Part shown: positions 1 through 5,698 of the stretch, in pieces
How positions within the stretch are numbered: the first letter of the stretch is position 1
Layout of the letters: each line of letters opens with the position of its first letter
Assembly: GCA_018903185.1 (NCBI GenBank)
Contig: JAHIQV010000450.1
Span: 1 to 7,718 of the forward strand
Origin: Gammaproteobacteria bacterium
GTDB lineage: Bacteria; Pseudomonadota; Gammaproteobacteria; Burkholderiales; Burkholderiaceae_C
DNA: 7,718 nucleotides
Direction: 5' to 3'
Notes under the pieces: model-generated
The model's database searches: none
The model's input: only the letters and a program-made list of their open reading frames with translations
What the model was told of the DNA's origin: nothing
Program-made: the position numbers and the translations under genes

Positions 1-1511
1 CGCTCACCCTGCTGCAAAACGCCGGCGCCATCGCCAGCGCCTACCAGTTCCACTGGCAGCGCTTCCTGTTCGACCAGTTCCCCAAGGGCACGGCTTTCCC
101 GGCGCTGCAGGCACCCGCCATTGCCGACGAGCTGCCGCTGGCCGCCGTGCAGGCTTTTTCCATTGACGATTCGCACACCACCGAAATCGACGACGCGCTT
201 TCGCTGCAGGGGCTGGGCAGTGGCACGGTCACGCTGGGCATCCACATCGCGGCACCCGGTCTCGCGGTGCTGCCCGACAGCCCCATCGACCAGGTGGCGC
301 GCAACCGCCTGTCCACGGTCTACATGCCGGGCCACAAGATCACCATGCTGCCCGACGAGGTGGTGCAGACCTACACGCTGATGGCCGGGCGGAACTGTCC
401 CGCCGTGTCGCTCTACGTCAGCTTCGACGAGGCCACGCTGGAGCCCAAGGACAGCCACACCGTGCTGGAGCGGGTGCCGATCGTGCACAACCTGCGCCAC
501 GACCAACTGGACACGGTGATCACCGAAGACTGGTTGGCCGGCAAGGCGCCGGCCAGTACAGCGATCACCGAGGCCCATATTGAAGCGCTGCAGCCGCAAC
601 TGGCCTTCATCTTCCGCCTGGCGTGCCACCTCAAGGCGCAGCGCGAAGTGGTGCGCGGCAAACCGGAAAACTTCAACCGGCCCGACTACACCTTCAAACT
701 CGAAGGCGTGACGGGCAGCGAGCCCGCAGGCGACGAAACCGTGGTGATCGGCACACGACAGCGCGGCGCGCCACTCGACCTGATGGTGGCCGAAGCCATG
801 ATCCTGGCCAACAGCACCTGGGGCAACTGGCTCGCCGACTGCGGTGTGCCCGGCATCTACCGCAGCCAGGCCAGCCTGGCGCCTGGCGTGAAGGTGCGCA
901 TGGGCACCAAGGCGCAGCCGCACGCGGGCATTGGTGTGAAGAGTTACGCCTGGAGCACCTCGCCCCTGCGCCGTTACGTGGACATGGTCAACCAGTGGCA
1001 GATCATCGCCTGCGCGCGCCACGGCAAGACCGCTGCGCTCGCCGCGCCGTTCAAGCCCAAAGACGCCAACCTGTTCGCCATCATCAGCAGCTTCGACGCC
1101 GCCTACACCGCCTACAACGGTTTCCAGAACGGCATGGAACGTTACTGGACGCTCAAGCACCTGCAGCAGGCCGGCATCTCCGAACTCACCGCCACGCTGT
1201 TCAAGGACAACCTGGTGCGCGCCGACGCCCTGCCCCTGGTGCTGCCGGTGCTGGGTGCCGAGGGCCTGCCGCGCGGTGCGCATGTGCGCGTGCGGCTGGG
1301 CGACATCGATCACATCACGCTGGACGTGTCCGGCACGGTGGTCGAGCGGCTCGACTTGCCGGTCGACAATGTGGATGACAGCAGCGAATCCGAGGACGGC
1401 GAAGACGACGAACTGGCCGCGCCGCTGGCGCTGGCCATCGACGTCGACGAAACGCAGGTCGATGGTCCGGAAACTGGCACCGAAACCCCCGCCGAGGCGC
1501 CCGGGATATGA
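1..1511 (+). CDS. RNB-domain (RNase II/R-type) exoribonuclease, 5' partial
   Basis: This is the 3' part of a 3'-to-5' exoribonuclease of the RNB family, which degrades single-stranded RNA. The frame is open from the left edge (first complete codon at position 3), so the GTG at 147 is internal. About 502 residues are visible. The RNB metal-binding motif IDDSHTTEIDDALS lies at visible residues 54-67. Aligned to E. coli RNase II (D201, D207, D209, D210, from memory) it gives D55, E61, D63 and D64, so one acidic ligand is Glu instead of Asp. The second hallmark, SPLRRYVDMVNQ, lies at about residues 320-331 and corresponds to the catalytic Arg region. After it comes a short beta-rich stretch that may be a degenerate S1 domain (VRVRLGDIDHITLDVSGTV). 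The protein ends in a roughly 45-residue acidic tail rich in Asp, Glu and Ser. The missing N-terminus should hold the cold-shock-like RNA-binding domains. It is the first gene of the + strand cluster, 24 nt before the TonB-like gene. Family certain; RNase II versus RNase R subtype not assigned. Confidence 0.93.
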   Translation, partial: LTLLQNAGAIASAYQFHWQRFLFDQFPKGTAFPALQAPAIADELPLAAVQAFSIDDSHTTEIDDALSLQGLGSGTVTLGIHIAAPGLAVLPDSPIDQVARNRLSTVYMPGHKITMLPDEVVQTYTLMAGRNCPAVSLYVSFDEATLEPKDSHTVLERVPIVHNLRHDQLDTVITEDWLAGKAPASTAITEAHIEALQPQLAFIFRLACHLKAQREVVRGKPENFNRPDYTFKLEGVTGSEPAGDETVVIGTRQRGAPLDLMVAEAMILANSTWGNWLADCGVPGIYRSQASLAPGVKVRMGTKAQPHAGIGVKSYAWSTSPLRRYVDMVNQWQIIACARHGKTAALAAPFKPKDANLFAIISSFDAAYTAYNGFQNGMERYWTLKHLQQAGISELTATLFKDNLVRADALPLVLPVLGAEGLPRGAHVRVRLGDIDHITLDVSGTVVERLDLPVDNVDDSSESEDGEDDELAAPLALAIDVDETQVDGPETGTETPAEAPGI

Positions 1512-1523
1512 ACCACCAGCACG

Positions 1524-1529
1524 GATAAT
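1524..1529 (+). promoter_or_regulatory. candidate -10 hexamer (GATAAT) for the TonB-like gene
   Basis: GATAAT matches the sigma-70 -10 consensus at five of six positions and ends 6 nt before the GTG start. The predicted transcript would begin at the first base of the start codon, giving a leaderless mRNA. No convincing -35 hexamer is seen near 1501-1506 (ccggga), so the call is weak. It would be an internal promoter just after the ribonuclease gene. Confidence 0.35.
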
Positions 1530-1535
1530 GCTCGC

Positions 1536-2402
1536 GTGAAACCGGTCCTGGCCTTTCTCAAACAACTGAGCACCCTGCAACTCGCTCTGGGAATCTCGGT
1601 CGCCGTGCACGCCGCGCTGCTGACGGTCCGCTTTGTCGACCCAGAGGGTTTCAACCGGGTGTTTCAGGACACGCCGCTGGAAGTCATTCTGGTCAACGCC
1701 AAGAGCGACGAGAAGCCCGAAAAGGCCAAGGCCATTGCGCAAGCCTCGCTGGCCGGTGGCGGCGAGAGGGAAAAAGGGCGGGCCACCTCGCCCCTGCCGC
1801 CCAACCCCACGGCCCGCATCGGCGACTCGCCCGAAGAAGACGAGCGCATGATCGAAGCGCTCAAAGAGCGGCAAAAACAGATCCTGACCCAGGTGCGCAA
1901 GCAACTGGCCAACATGCCACCGCCAGACCTGCAGGCCGTCAACACCAGCCAGGAAACCATTGAGCACGAGCGCAAGCGCCGGGCGCTGGTGAAGGTGCTG
2001 GCCGAGATCGAAAAGCGCATCAACCAAGAAAACGAGCGCCCGCGCAAGCGCTACGTCAGCCCGGCCACGCGCGAAGAGGTCTACGCGATCTACTACGACG
2101 AACTGCGCCGCAAGATCGAAGACCGGGGGACCACCAACTTCCCCGAAGCCGCGGGTCGCAAGCTCTATGGCGAGCTCACCATGGTCATCACGGTGAACCA
2201 CACCGGTACCGTGCTGGGCACCGAGGTGGTGCAGACCTCCGGCAACACCACGCTGGACCGGCGTGCCCAGGCGATCGTGCGCGGCCTCGGCTTTGGTCGC
2301 TTCAACGAAGCCATGCGCCAGCGGGCCGACCAGATCGTGGTGGTGTCGCGTTTCCGTTTCACGCGCGACGCCACTTTGCAAACCCAGATGTCCAGCCAGT
2401 GA
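1536..2402 (+). CDS. TonB-family energy transducer protein with charged helical linker
   Basis: This 288-residue inner-membrane protein is built like TonB, which passes proton-motive-force energy from an ExbB/ExbD-type motor to outer-membrane receptors. One membrane span covers about residues 14-34. It contains Ser21 and His25 with the spacing of the conserved Ser16/His20 of E. coli TonB (SVAVH), the pair that contacts the motor. The periplasmic linker (about 50-200) is not the usual Pro-Lys/Glu-Pro repeat. It is highly charged and likely helical or coiled-coil between about 100 and 165, more like TolA. The C-terminal TonB fold covers about 207-276 (YGELTMVITVNHTGTVLGTEVV ... GLGFGRFNE). The start is GTG 1536; no other in-frame start lies between the preceding stop (1511) and it, and there is no Shine-Dalgarno sequence. 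GATAAT at 1524-1529 sits where a -10 would start the mRNA at the GTG. No exbB/exbD or receptor gene is in view, so the partner and substrate are unknown. The stop overlaps the mtgA start. Confidence 0.88.
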   Translation: MKPVLAFLKQLSTLQLALGISVAVHAALLTVRFVDPEGFNRVFQDTPLEVILVNAKSDEKPEKAKAIAQASLAGGGEREKGRATSPLPPNPTARIGDSPEEDERMIEALKERQKQILTQVRKQLANMPPPDLQAVNTSQETIEHERKRRALVKVLAEIEKRINQENERPRKRYVSPATREEVYAIYYDELRRKIEDRGTTNFPEAAGRKLYGELTMVITVNHTGTVLGTEVVQTSGNTTLDRRAQAIVRGLGFGRFNEAMRQRADQIVVVSRFRFTRDATLQTQMSSQ

Positions 2403-3187
2403 TGAAATCGATCGGTCGCTGGCTGTTGTGGGTGGTGCTGGCCGGATTGGCGCTGCAGCTGTTTTTTGTCTTGCGTGTCGCGCTGATGGTGGTGATCGAT
2501 CCGCAAAGCACTGCCTTCATGCGCTCGGAGGCCTGGCGTGTCGCGGGCCAGAGCCTCAGGTCCGACAAGGACTGGCGCTGGTCAGCACAATGGGTGGACT
2601 ATGACCAGATCAGCCCGCACCTCAAACGGGCCGTGATGGCGTCCGAGGACGCAGGCTTTGCGGAACATGACGGCGTGGACTGGAGCGCGATCGAAGCGGC
2701 CTGGGTCAAGAACGAAAAACGCCTGGAGCAGGTCGAGAAACGGACCGCGCAGCTCGAACGCAAGCTCGCCAAAAAGCCCGAAGCGGCCGAAGCCGCCATC
2801 AAGGCCATCAAGCCGCCCAAGGTCATCGGTGGCTCCACCATCACCCAGCAACTGGCCAAGAACCTGCTGCTCTCGGGTGAACGCAACCTGCTGCGCAAGG
2901 GCCAGGAGCTGGTGCTCGCGCTCACGCTGGACGCGCTGCTCAGCAAGCAGCGCATTCTTGAGATCTACCTCAACAGCGTGGAGTGGGGAGAAGGCGTCTT
3001 CGGCGCCGAAGCCGCGGCCCAGCGCTATTTCAAGAAGCCCGCCGCCAAATTGAGCGCCTACGAAGCGGCCCGACTGGCCGTGATGCTGCCCAGCCCCAAG
3101 TTCTTCGAAACCCGGCAGGGTTCGGCCTACCTCGCCCGCCGCACGAGCACCATCGTGGCGCGCATGGGCGCTGTGCAGGCGCCGTGA
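2402..3187 (+). CDS. mtgA: monofunctional biosynthetic peptidoglycan transglycosylase MtgA
   Basis: MtgA polymerises lipid II into glycan strands at the periplasmic face of the inner membrane; it is a GT51 glycosyltransferase without a transpeptidase domain. The protein has 261 residues from ATG 2402 (GTG 2399 is one codon earlier in frame). A single membrane anchor covers about residues 7-31. GT51 motifs are in order: EDAGFAEHDGVDW (82-94, catalytic Glu82), GGSTITQQLAKN (143-154), RKGQE (165-169, second catalytic Glu169), and KQRILEIYLNSVEWGEGVFG plus AEAAAQRYF (182-210). Between the first two motifs is a Lys/Glu/Ala-rich, probably helical insert of about 30 residues (roughly 105-140) that is absent from my memory of E. 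coli MtgA but similar to what I recall in Comamonadaceae. Length is otherwise typical. The start overlaps the upstream stop as TGATG (2400-2404) with no obvious Shine-Dalgarno sequence, which suggests translational coupling. In related bacteria aroE often sits between tonB and mtgA (from memory); it is absent here. Confidence 0.95.
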   Translation: MKSIGRWLLWVVLAGLALQLFFVLRVALMVVIDPQSTAFMRSEAWRVAGQSLRSDKDWRWSAQWVDYDQISPHLKRAVMASEDAGFAEHDGVDWSAIEAAWVKNEKRLEQVEKRTAQLERKLAKKPEAAEAAIKAIKPPKVIGGSTITQQLAKNLLLSGERNLLRKGQELVLALTLDALLSKQRILEIYLNSVEWGEGVFGAEAAAQRYFKKPAAKLSAYEAARLAVMLPSPKFFETRQGSAYLARRTSTIVARMGAVQAP

Positions 3188-3197
3188 GGACACGCTC

Positions 3198-3815
3198 GTG
3201 AACTGGCGTGCCCAGGCCGTGAGCACCTTCCTGCTCGGCCTGGTGCGCCTGCTCACCGGCGCCCAGGCCCGCTGGTACGGTTGCCCGCCCAAGGCGGAGC
3301 AGCGCATCTATTTCGCCAACCACCAGAGCCACGCCGACCTGGTGCTGATCTGGGCGGCTCTGCCCCAGGAACTTCGCAGCATCACCCGCCCGATCGCCGC
3401 GCGCGACTACTGGACGGCATCGAAATTCAAGCGCTGGATCACCACCGAGGTGTTCAACGCGGTCTATGTCGAGCGCGAAAAGAAGGGTGACGAGGACCCG
3501 TTGCAACCCCTCGTCGATGCCCTGGAGAGCGGTGACTCGCTGATCCTCTTTCCCGAAGGCACGCGCGGCCATGCGGAAGATCCGCAAGCCTTCAAGTCCG
3601 GGATCTACAACCTGGCCCGGCGCTTTCCCCAGGTGGTGCTGGTACCCGCGTGGATCCACAACGTGCAGCGGGTGATGCCCAAGGGCGAGGTGATCCCGGT
3701 GCCGGTGCTGTGCTCGGTGACGTTCGGTGAGCCGATGGCCCTGGGGGCGGATGAAGCCCGTGCCGATTTCCTGAACCGCGCACGCGCTGCCGTCATGGCC
3801 CTGCGGGAGGTCTGA
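3198..3815 (+). CDS. lysophospholipid / 1-acyl-sn-glycerol-3-phosphate acyltransferase, PlsC family
   Basis: The protein (205 residues) belongs to the PlsC/LPLAT family, which transfers an acyl chain from acyl-ACP or acyl-CoA to a lysophospholipid at the inner membrane; for true PlsC the product is phosphatidic acid. Block I, NHQSHAD (41-47), carries the catalytic H-x4-D pair His42/Asp47. Block III, FPEGTRG (118-124), binds the glycerol phosphate. Pro150 in VLVPAWIH is a plausible block IV. The N-terminus has a hydrophobic helix (about 8-20), but it is short compared with membrane-spanning PlsC. The GTG start at 3198 has a good Shine-Dalgarno sequence, GAGGA (3186-3190), 7 nt upstream and overlapping the mtgA stop. 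The stop overlaps the next start (TGATG, 3813-3817). The coupling to a CdsA homologue suggests a phospholipid-precursor pair: one makes phosphatidate, the other would activate it. Substrate specificity cannot be read from the sequence, so no symbol is given. Confidence 0.9.
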   Translation: MNWRAQAVSTFLLGLVRLLTGAQARWYGCPPKAEQRIYFANHQSHADLVLIWAALPQELRSITRPIAARDYWTASKFKRWITTEVFNAVYVEREKKGDEDPLQPLVDALESGDSLILFPEGTRGHAEDPQAFKSGIYNLARRFPQVVLVPAWIHNVQRVMPKGEVIPVPVLCSVTFGEPMALGADEARADFLNRARAAVMALREV

Positions 3816-4804
3816 TGGGTTCCTTCTTGCGCAGCCTTACCCCCGAACAGCAGGTCAGCCTGATGTTTGTGCTGCTGTTCGGCCTGCTGCTGATCGCCAG
3901 CGGCTTGGGCGTGCTGCTCTCGCTGCGCGAACGCCAGCACGCCGACGACCACACCGGCGATCGCGCCCGACGACTGCACGACTACCAGGCCCTGCTGCGC
4001 AACTCGTGGCTGATGACGCTGGTGTTCTGGGTCGGCTGGGCCGCGGGCGAAAGCGTGGCCATCGTGCTGTTCGGTCTGGTCTCGTTTTTCATCCTGCGCG
4101 AGTTCATCAGCCTTTCGCCCACCCGGCGCGGTGACCACCGCAGCCTCGTGCTGGCGTTTTTCATCGTGCTGCCGCTGCAATACGCCCTGGTCTGGAACCA
4201 GCACTTCAACCTCTTCACGGTGTTCATCCCGGTCTATGTGTTCCTCGCCATCCCCGTGGTGAGTGCGCTGGGCAACGACCCGCAACGCTTTCTGGAGCGC
4301 AACGCCAAGCTGCAATGGGGCATCATGGTCTGCGTCTACGGCATGAGCCATGTGCCGGCGCTGCTGTGGCTCAACTTCCCGCGCTTTGCCGGCAAGACCG
4401 CATTCCTCGTGGTGTTCCTGGTGCTGGTGGTGCAGACCTGCATGCTGGTCCAGCACCTGATGGCACGGCGGCTGCGCGACCCTGTGGCACCGGCGATCAG
4501 CGCCAGTTTCCACTGGCGCAGCTGGATGGCGGGCCTGGCCGCCGGTGGCCTGCTGGGCGTCGCCCTGGCCGGATTCACACCCTTCAAGCCTCTGCAGGCC
4601 CTGGCCATGGCGCTGGTGGCCTGCATGGCCGGTTCGTTGGGGCACCTGGTCATGAAAGCCATCAAACGCGACCGCGGCGTGACCCACTGGGGTTCGGCCG
4701 GCCGCTCGGTCACCGGCGCCAGTGGCCTGCTCGACCGCGTGGACGCCCTGTGTTTTGCCGCTCCGGTGTTTTTCCACTCCGTGCGCTGGACCTTCAACCT
4801 CTGA
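3815..4804 (+). CDS. CdsA-like phosphatidate cytidylyltransferase family membrane protein (YnbB-like), divergent signature
   Basis: This 329-residue polytopic membrane protein has about eight hydrophobic spans (roughly 14-36, 66-93, 109-127, 131-150, 168-186, 195-214, 236-254, 260-279). The C-terminal block, KAIKRDRGVTHWG (281-293) then TGASGLLDRVDALCFAAPVF (300-319), aligns with the CDP-diglyceride synthetase signature S-x-x-K-R-x4-K-D...H-G-G-x-x-D-R-x-D. CdsA makes CDP-diacylglycerol from phosphatidate and CTP. KR and DRxD are kept, but the Lys-Asp pair is Thr-His, HGG is ASG, and the spacing between them is about 3 residues longer than in E. coli CdsA. It is closer in style to the YnbB paralogue than to housekeeping CdsA. 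ATG 3815 overlaps the acyltransferase stop and has GGGAGG at 3805-3810 as Shine-Dalgarno sequence. Family placement is good; catalytic activity is uncertain. It could be a specialised cytidylyltransferase or a member that has lost activity. Confidence 0.8.
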   Translation: MGSFLRSLTPEQQVSLMFVLLFGLLLIASGLGVLLSLRERQHADDHTGDRARRLHDYQALLRNSWLMTLVFWVGWAAGESVAIVLFGLVSFFILREFISLSPTRRGDHRSLVLAFFIVLPLQYALVWNQHFNLFTVFIPVYVFLAIPVVSALGNDPQRFLERNAKLQWGIMVCVYGMSHVPALLWLNFPRFAGKTAFLVVFLVLVVQTCMLVQHLMARRLRDPVAPAISASFHWRSWMAGLAAGGLLGVALAGFTPFKPLQALAMALVACMAGSLGHLVMKAIKRDRGVTHWGSAGRSVTGASGLLDRVDALCFAAPVFFHSVRWTFNL

Positions 4805-4826
4805 ACGCTGAAACGGCACACCACCC

Positions 4827-5375
4827 ATGCGCATCCTCGGCATCGACCCCGGCCTGCAGTGCACCGGTTTTGGCGTCATCGACGCCGAGGGTGCCACGCT
4901 GCACTACGTGGCCAGCGGCACCATCCAGACCAGCCCGAAAGACGGCGCCTTGCTGCCCGAGCGGCTGAAGATCCTGTTTGACGGCATCAGCGAGGTGGTC
5001 AAGCGCTACCAGCCCGAAACCTCGGTCTGCGAGATCGTGTTTGTCAACGTCAACCCGCAGGCCACGTTGCTGCTGGGCCAGGCCCGCGGCTGCTGCCTCA
5101 CGGCGCTGGTGGCCAACGGCCTGCCGGTGGCCGAGTACACCGCCCTGCAGCTGAAGAAAGCGGTGGTCGGCTACGGCCGCGCCGACAAGGCGCAGATGCA
5201 GGAAATGGTCAAACGCCTGCTGCAGTTGCCCGGCCTGCCCGGCAAGGACGCGGCCGACGCCCTGGGCCTGGCCATCACCCATGCGCAGGTCAGCCGCACG
5301 GTGCAGGCCATCAACAAGGTGTCCCCCCTGAAGGCACGTACCCATGCGGCTTACAAAGGCGGCCGGAACTACTGA
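4827..5375 (+). CDS. ruvC: crossover junction endodeoxyribonuclease RuvC
   Basis: RuvC is the dimeric resolvase that nicks Holliday junctions symmetrically with the RuvAB branch-migration motor during recombinational repair. The 182-residue protein begins [10 protein letters not shown], the first strand of the RNase H-like fold with catalytic Asp7. The other acidic residues are Glu69 (CEIVF), Asp141 and Asp144 ([13 protein letters not shown]), each three residues beyond E. coli E66, D138 and D141. LGQARG (83-88) and [12 protein letters not shown] are typical conserved blocks. Length is close to the usual 170-180. ATG 4827 is fixed by the position of Asp7; it follows the CdsA-like stop by 22 nt with only a weak purine-rich stretch upstream. 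ruvA and ruvB are not in the window: the next gene is an unrelated membrane protein after a long non-coding stretch. It is probably the last gene of the + strand cluster. Confidence 0.97.
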   Translation: MRILGIDPGLQCTGFGVIDAEGATLHYVASGTIQTSPKDGALLPERLKILFDGISEVVKRYQPETSVCEIVFVNVNPQATLLLGQARGCCLTALVANGLPVAEYTALQLKKAVVGYGRADKAQMQEMVKRLLQLPGLPGKDAADALGLAITHAQVSRTVQAINKVSPLKARTHAAYKGGRNY

Positions 5376-5413
5376 AAACAGGGGACAGGCCGTCAGCGGC
5401 CAGATGGTGCGCG

Positions 5414-5444
5414 GTTGTTACGAACCGTACATGGACGTAACAAC
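5414..5444. repeat. perfect 9-bp inverted repeat GTTGTTACG-N13-CGTAACAAC
   Basis: The arms are 5414-5422 and 5436-5444, perfectly complementary, with a 13-bp spacer. No T-tract follows, so a terminator is unlikely. The AT-containing arms and the roughly two-turn spacing of arm centres suit a dimeric regulator operator. A stem-loop in the ruvC 3' region is the alternative. No regulator family is assigned. Confidence 0.6.
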
Positions 5445-5464
5445 AGTATCTGCGCTCCCCAGAG

Positions 5465-5528
5465 CATCCCCCATTTGAGGGATGAAAACAACAGCTTCAT
5501 GGGGGTTTTCCCCCTGAGGGCCCCTTTT
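5465..5528 (+). terminator. overlapping hairpins ending in TTTT: candidate terminator/attenuator
   Basis: CATCCC (5465-5470) pairs with GGGATG (5479-5484). CCCCCAT (5468-5474) pairs perfectly with ATGGGGG (5499-5505). GGGGG (5501-5505) pairs with CCCCC (5510-5514) across a TTTT loop. These pairings share bases, so they exclude each other in part. The stretch ends in GGGCCCCTTTT (5518-5528), and GGGG 5501-5504 can also pair with CCCC 5521-5524 just before the T-run. It may simply terminate ruvC transcription, or act as an attenuator. The T-run is short, so termination strength is uncertain. Confidence 0.4.
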
Positions 5529-5535
5529 GTACAAA

Positions 5536-5549
5536 TTGATAAATATCAA
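5536..5549. promoter_or_regulatory. perfect FNR/ANR-type (CRP-FNR superfamily) binding site TTGATAAATATCAA
   Basis: The sequence is an exact match to TTGAT-N4-ATCAA, the established site of FNR/ANR oxygen sensors and of Dnr-type nitric-oxide sensors. The dyad extends by one pair each side (ATTGAT-AAAT-ATCAAT, 5535-5550). The centre is at 5542.5, 156.5 nt before the ATG at 5699, the only downstream gene in the right orientation. A class II site at -41.5 would put transcription start near 5584, where I see no good -10 hexamer. Which regulator binds, and in which direction it acts, is inference. Confidence 0.7.
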
Positions 5550-5552
5550 TGA

Positions 5553-5570
5553 CAACGGGACCAACCGTTG
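5553..5570. repeat. perfect dyad CAACGG-N6-CCGTTG beside the FNR-type box
   Basis: Six-bp arms at 5553-5558 and 5565-5570 are perfectly complementary with a GACCAA spacer, and begin 3 bp after the FNR-type dyad ends. In a class II FNR promoter this lies between the activator site and the start point, where a repressor would act. It could equally be a small stem-loop. Confidence 0.45.
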
Positions 5571-5698
5571 CAACTGCGCACAGATGACCACGGCCTGGAT
5601 AGGCACATTAGCGGCCAAGGCTTCGATGCAAACTTCCGTCGGGCCCCGGAGCCCGTTTCTGTCGGGACAGCCCTTGACCCTTCACCCGGATACCTCAA

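Larger units (their letters stand above)
5376..5698. other. 323-bp non-coding, dyad-rich leader region between ruvC and the five-span membrane protein gene
   Basis: I see no convincing gene here. The region is less GC-rich than its surroundings from about 5410 to 5630 and is crowded with inverted repeats: GGCCG/CGGCC (5388-5401), a perfect 9-bp repeat (5414-5444), three overlapping hairpins (5465-5514), an FNR-type box (5536-5549), CAACGG/CCGTTG (5553-5570), CGGGC/GCCCG followed by TTTCT (5640-5655), and CTGTC/GACAG (5659-5670). Two tiny ORFs are possible: 24 codons from ATG 5404 and 11 codons from ATG 5482. The + strand membrane-protein gene starts at its right end, so the region is most likely that gene's promoter and leader plus the ruvC 3' end. 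Confidence 0.7.

Noticed and set aside
147..149. GTG as the start codon of the RNB gene
   Set aside because: The frame is open to the left edge and the catalytic motif begins only five codons later, so the real N-terminus is outside the window.
2582..3307. 241-aa open frame on the - strand
   Set aside because: It lies antisense to mtgA, which has all GT51 motifs in order; its composition is typical of a GC-rich shadow frame.
3605..4897. 430-aa open frame on the - strand
   Set aside because: It is antisense to the CdsA-like gene and parts of its neighbours, is full of His, Gln and Arg with no domain pattern, and is expected from GC-rich codon use on the other strand.
5404..5478. 24-codon ORF (MVRGCYEPYMDV...) downstream of ruvC
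   Set aside because: It has no Shine-Dalgarno sequence and coincides with the 9-bp inverted repeat; nothing beyond the open frame supports translation.
5659..5670. CTGTCGGGACAG as a LexA SOS box
   Set aside because: The half sites CTGT and ACAG are 4 bp apart, whereas the LexA consensus needs 8 bp; the dyad is kept only as a leader hairpin.
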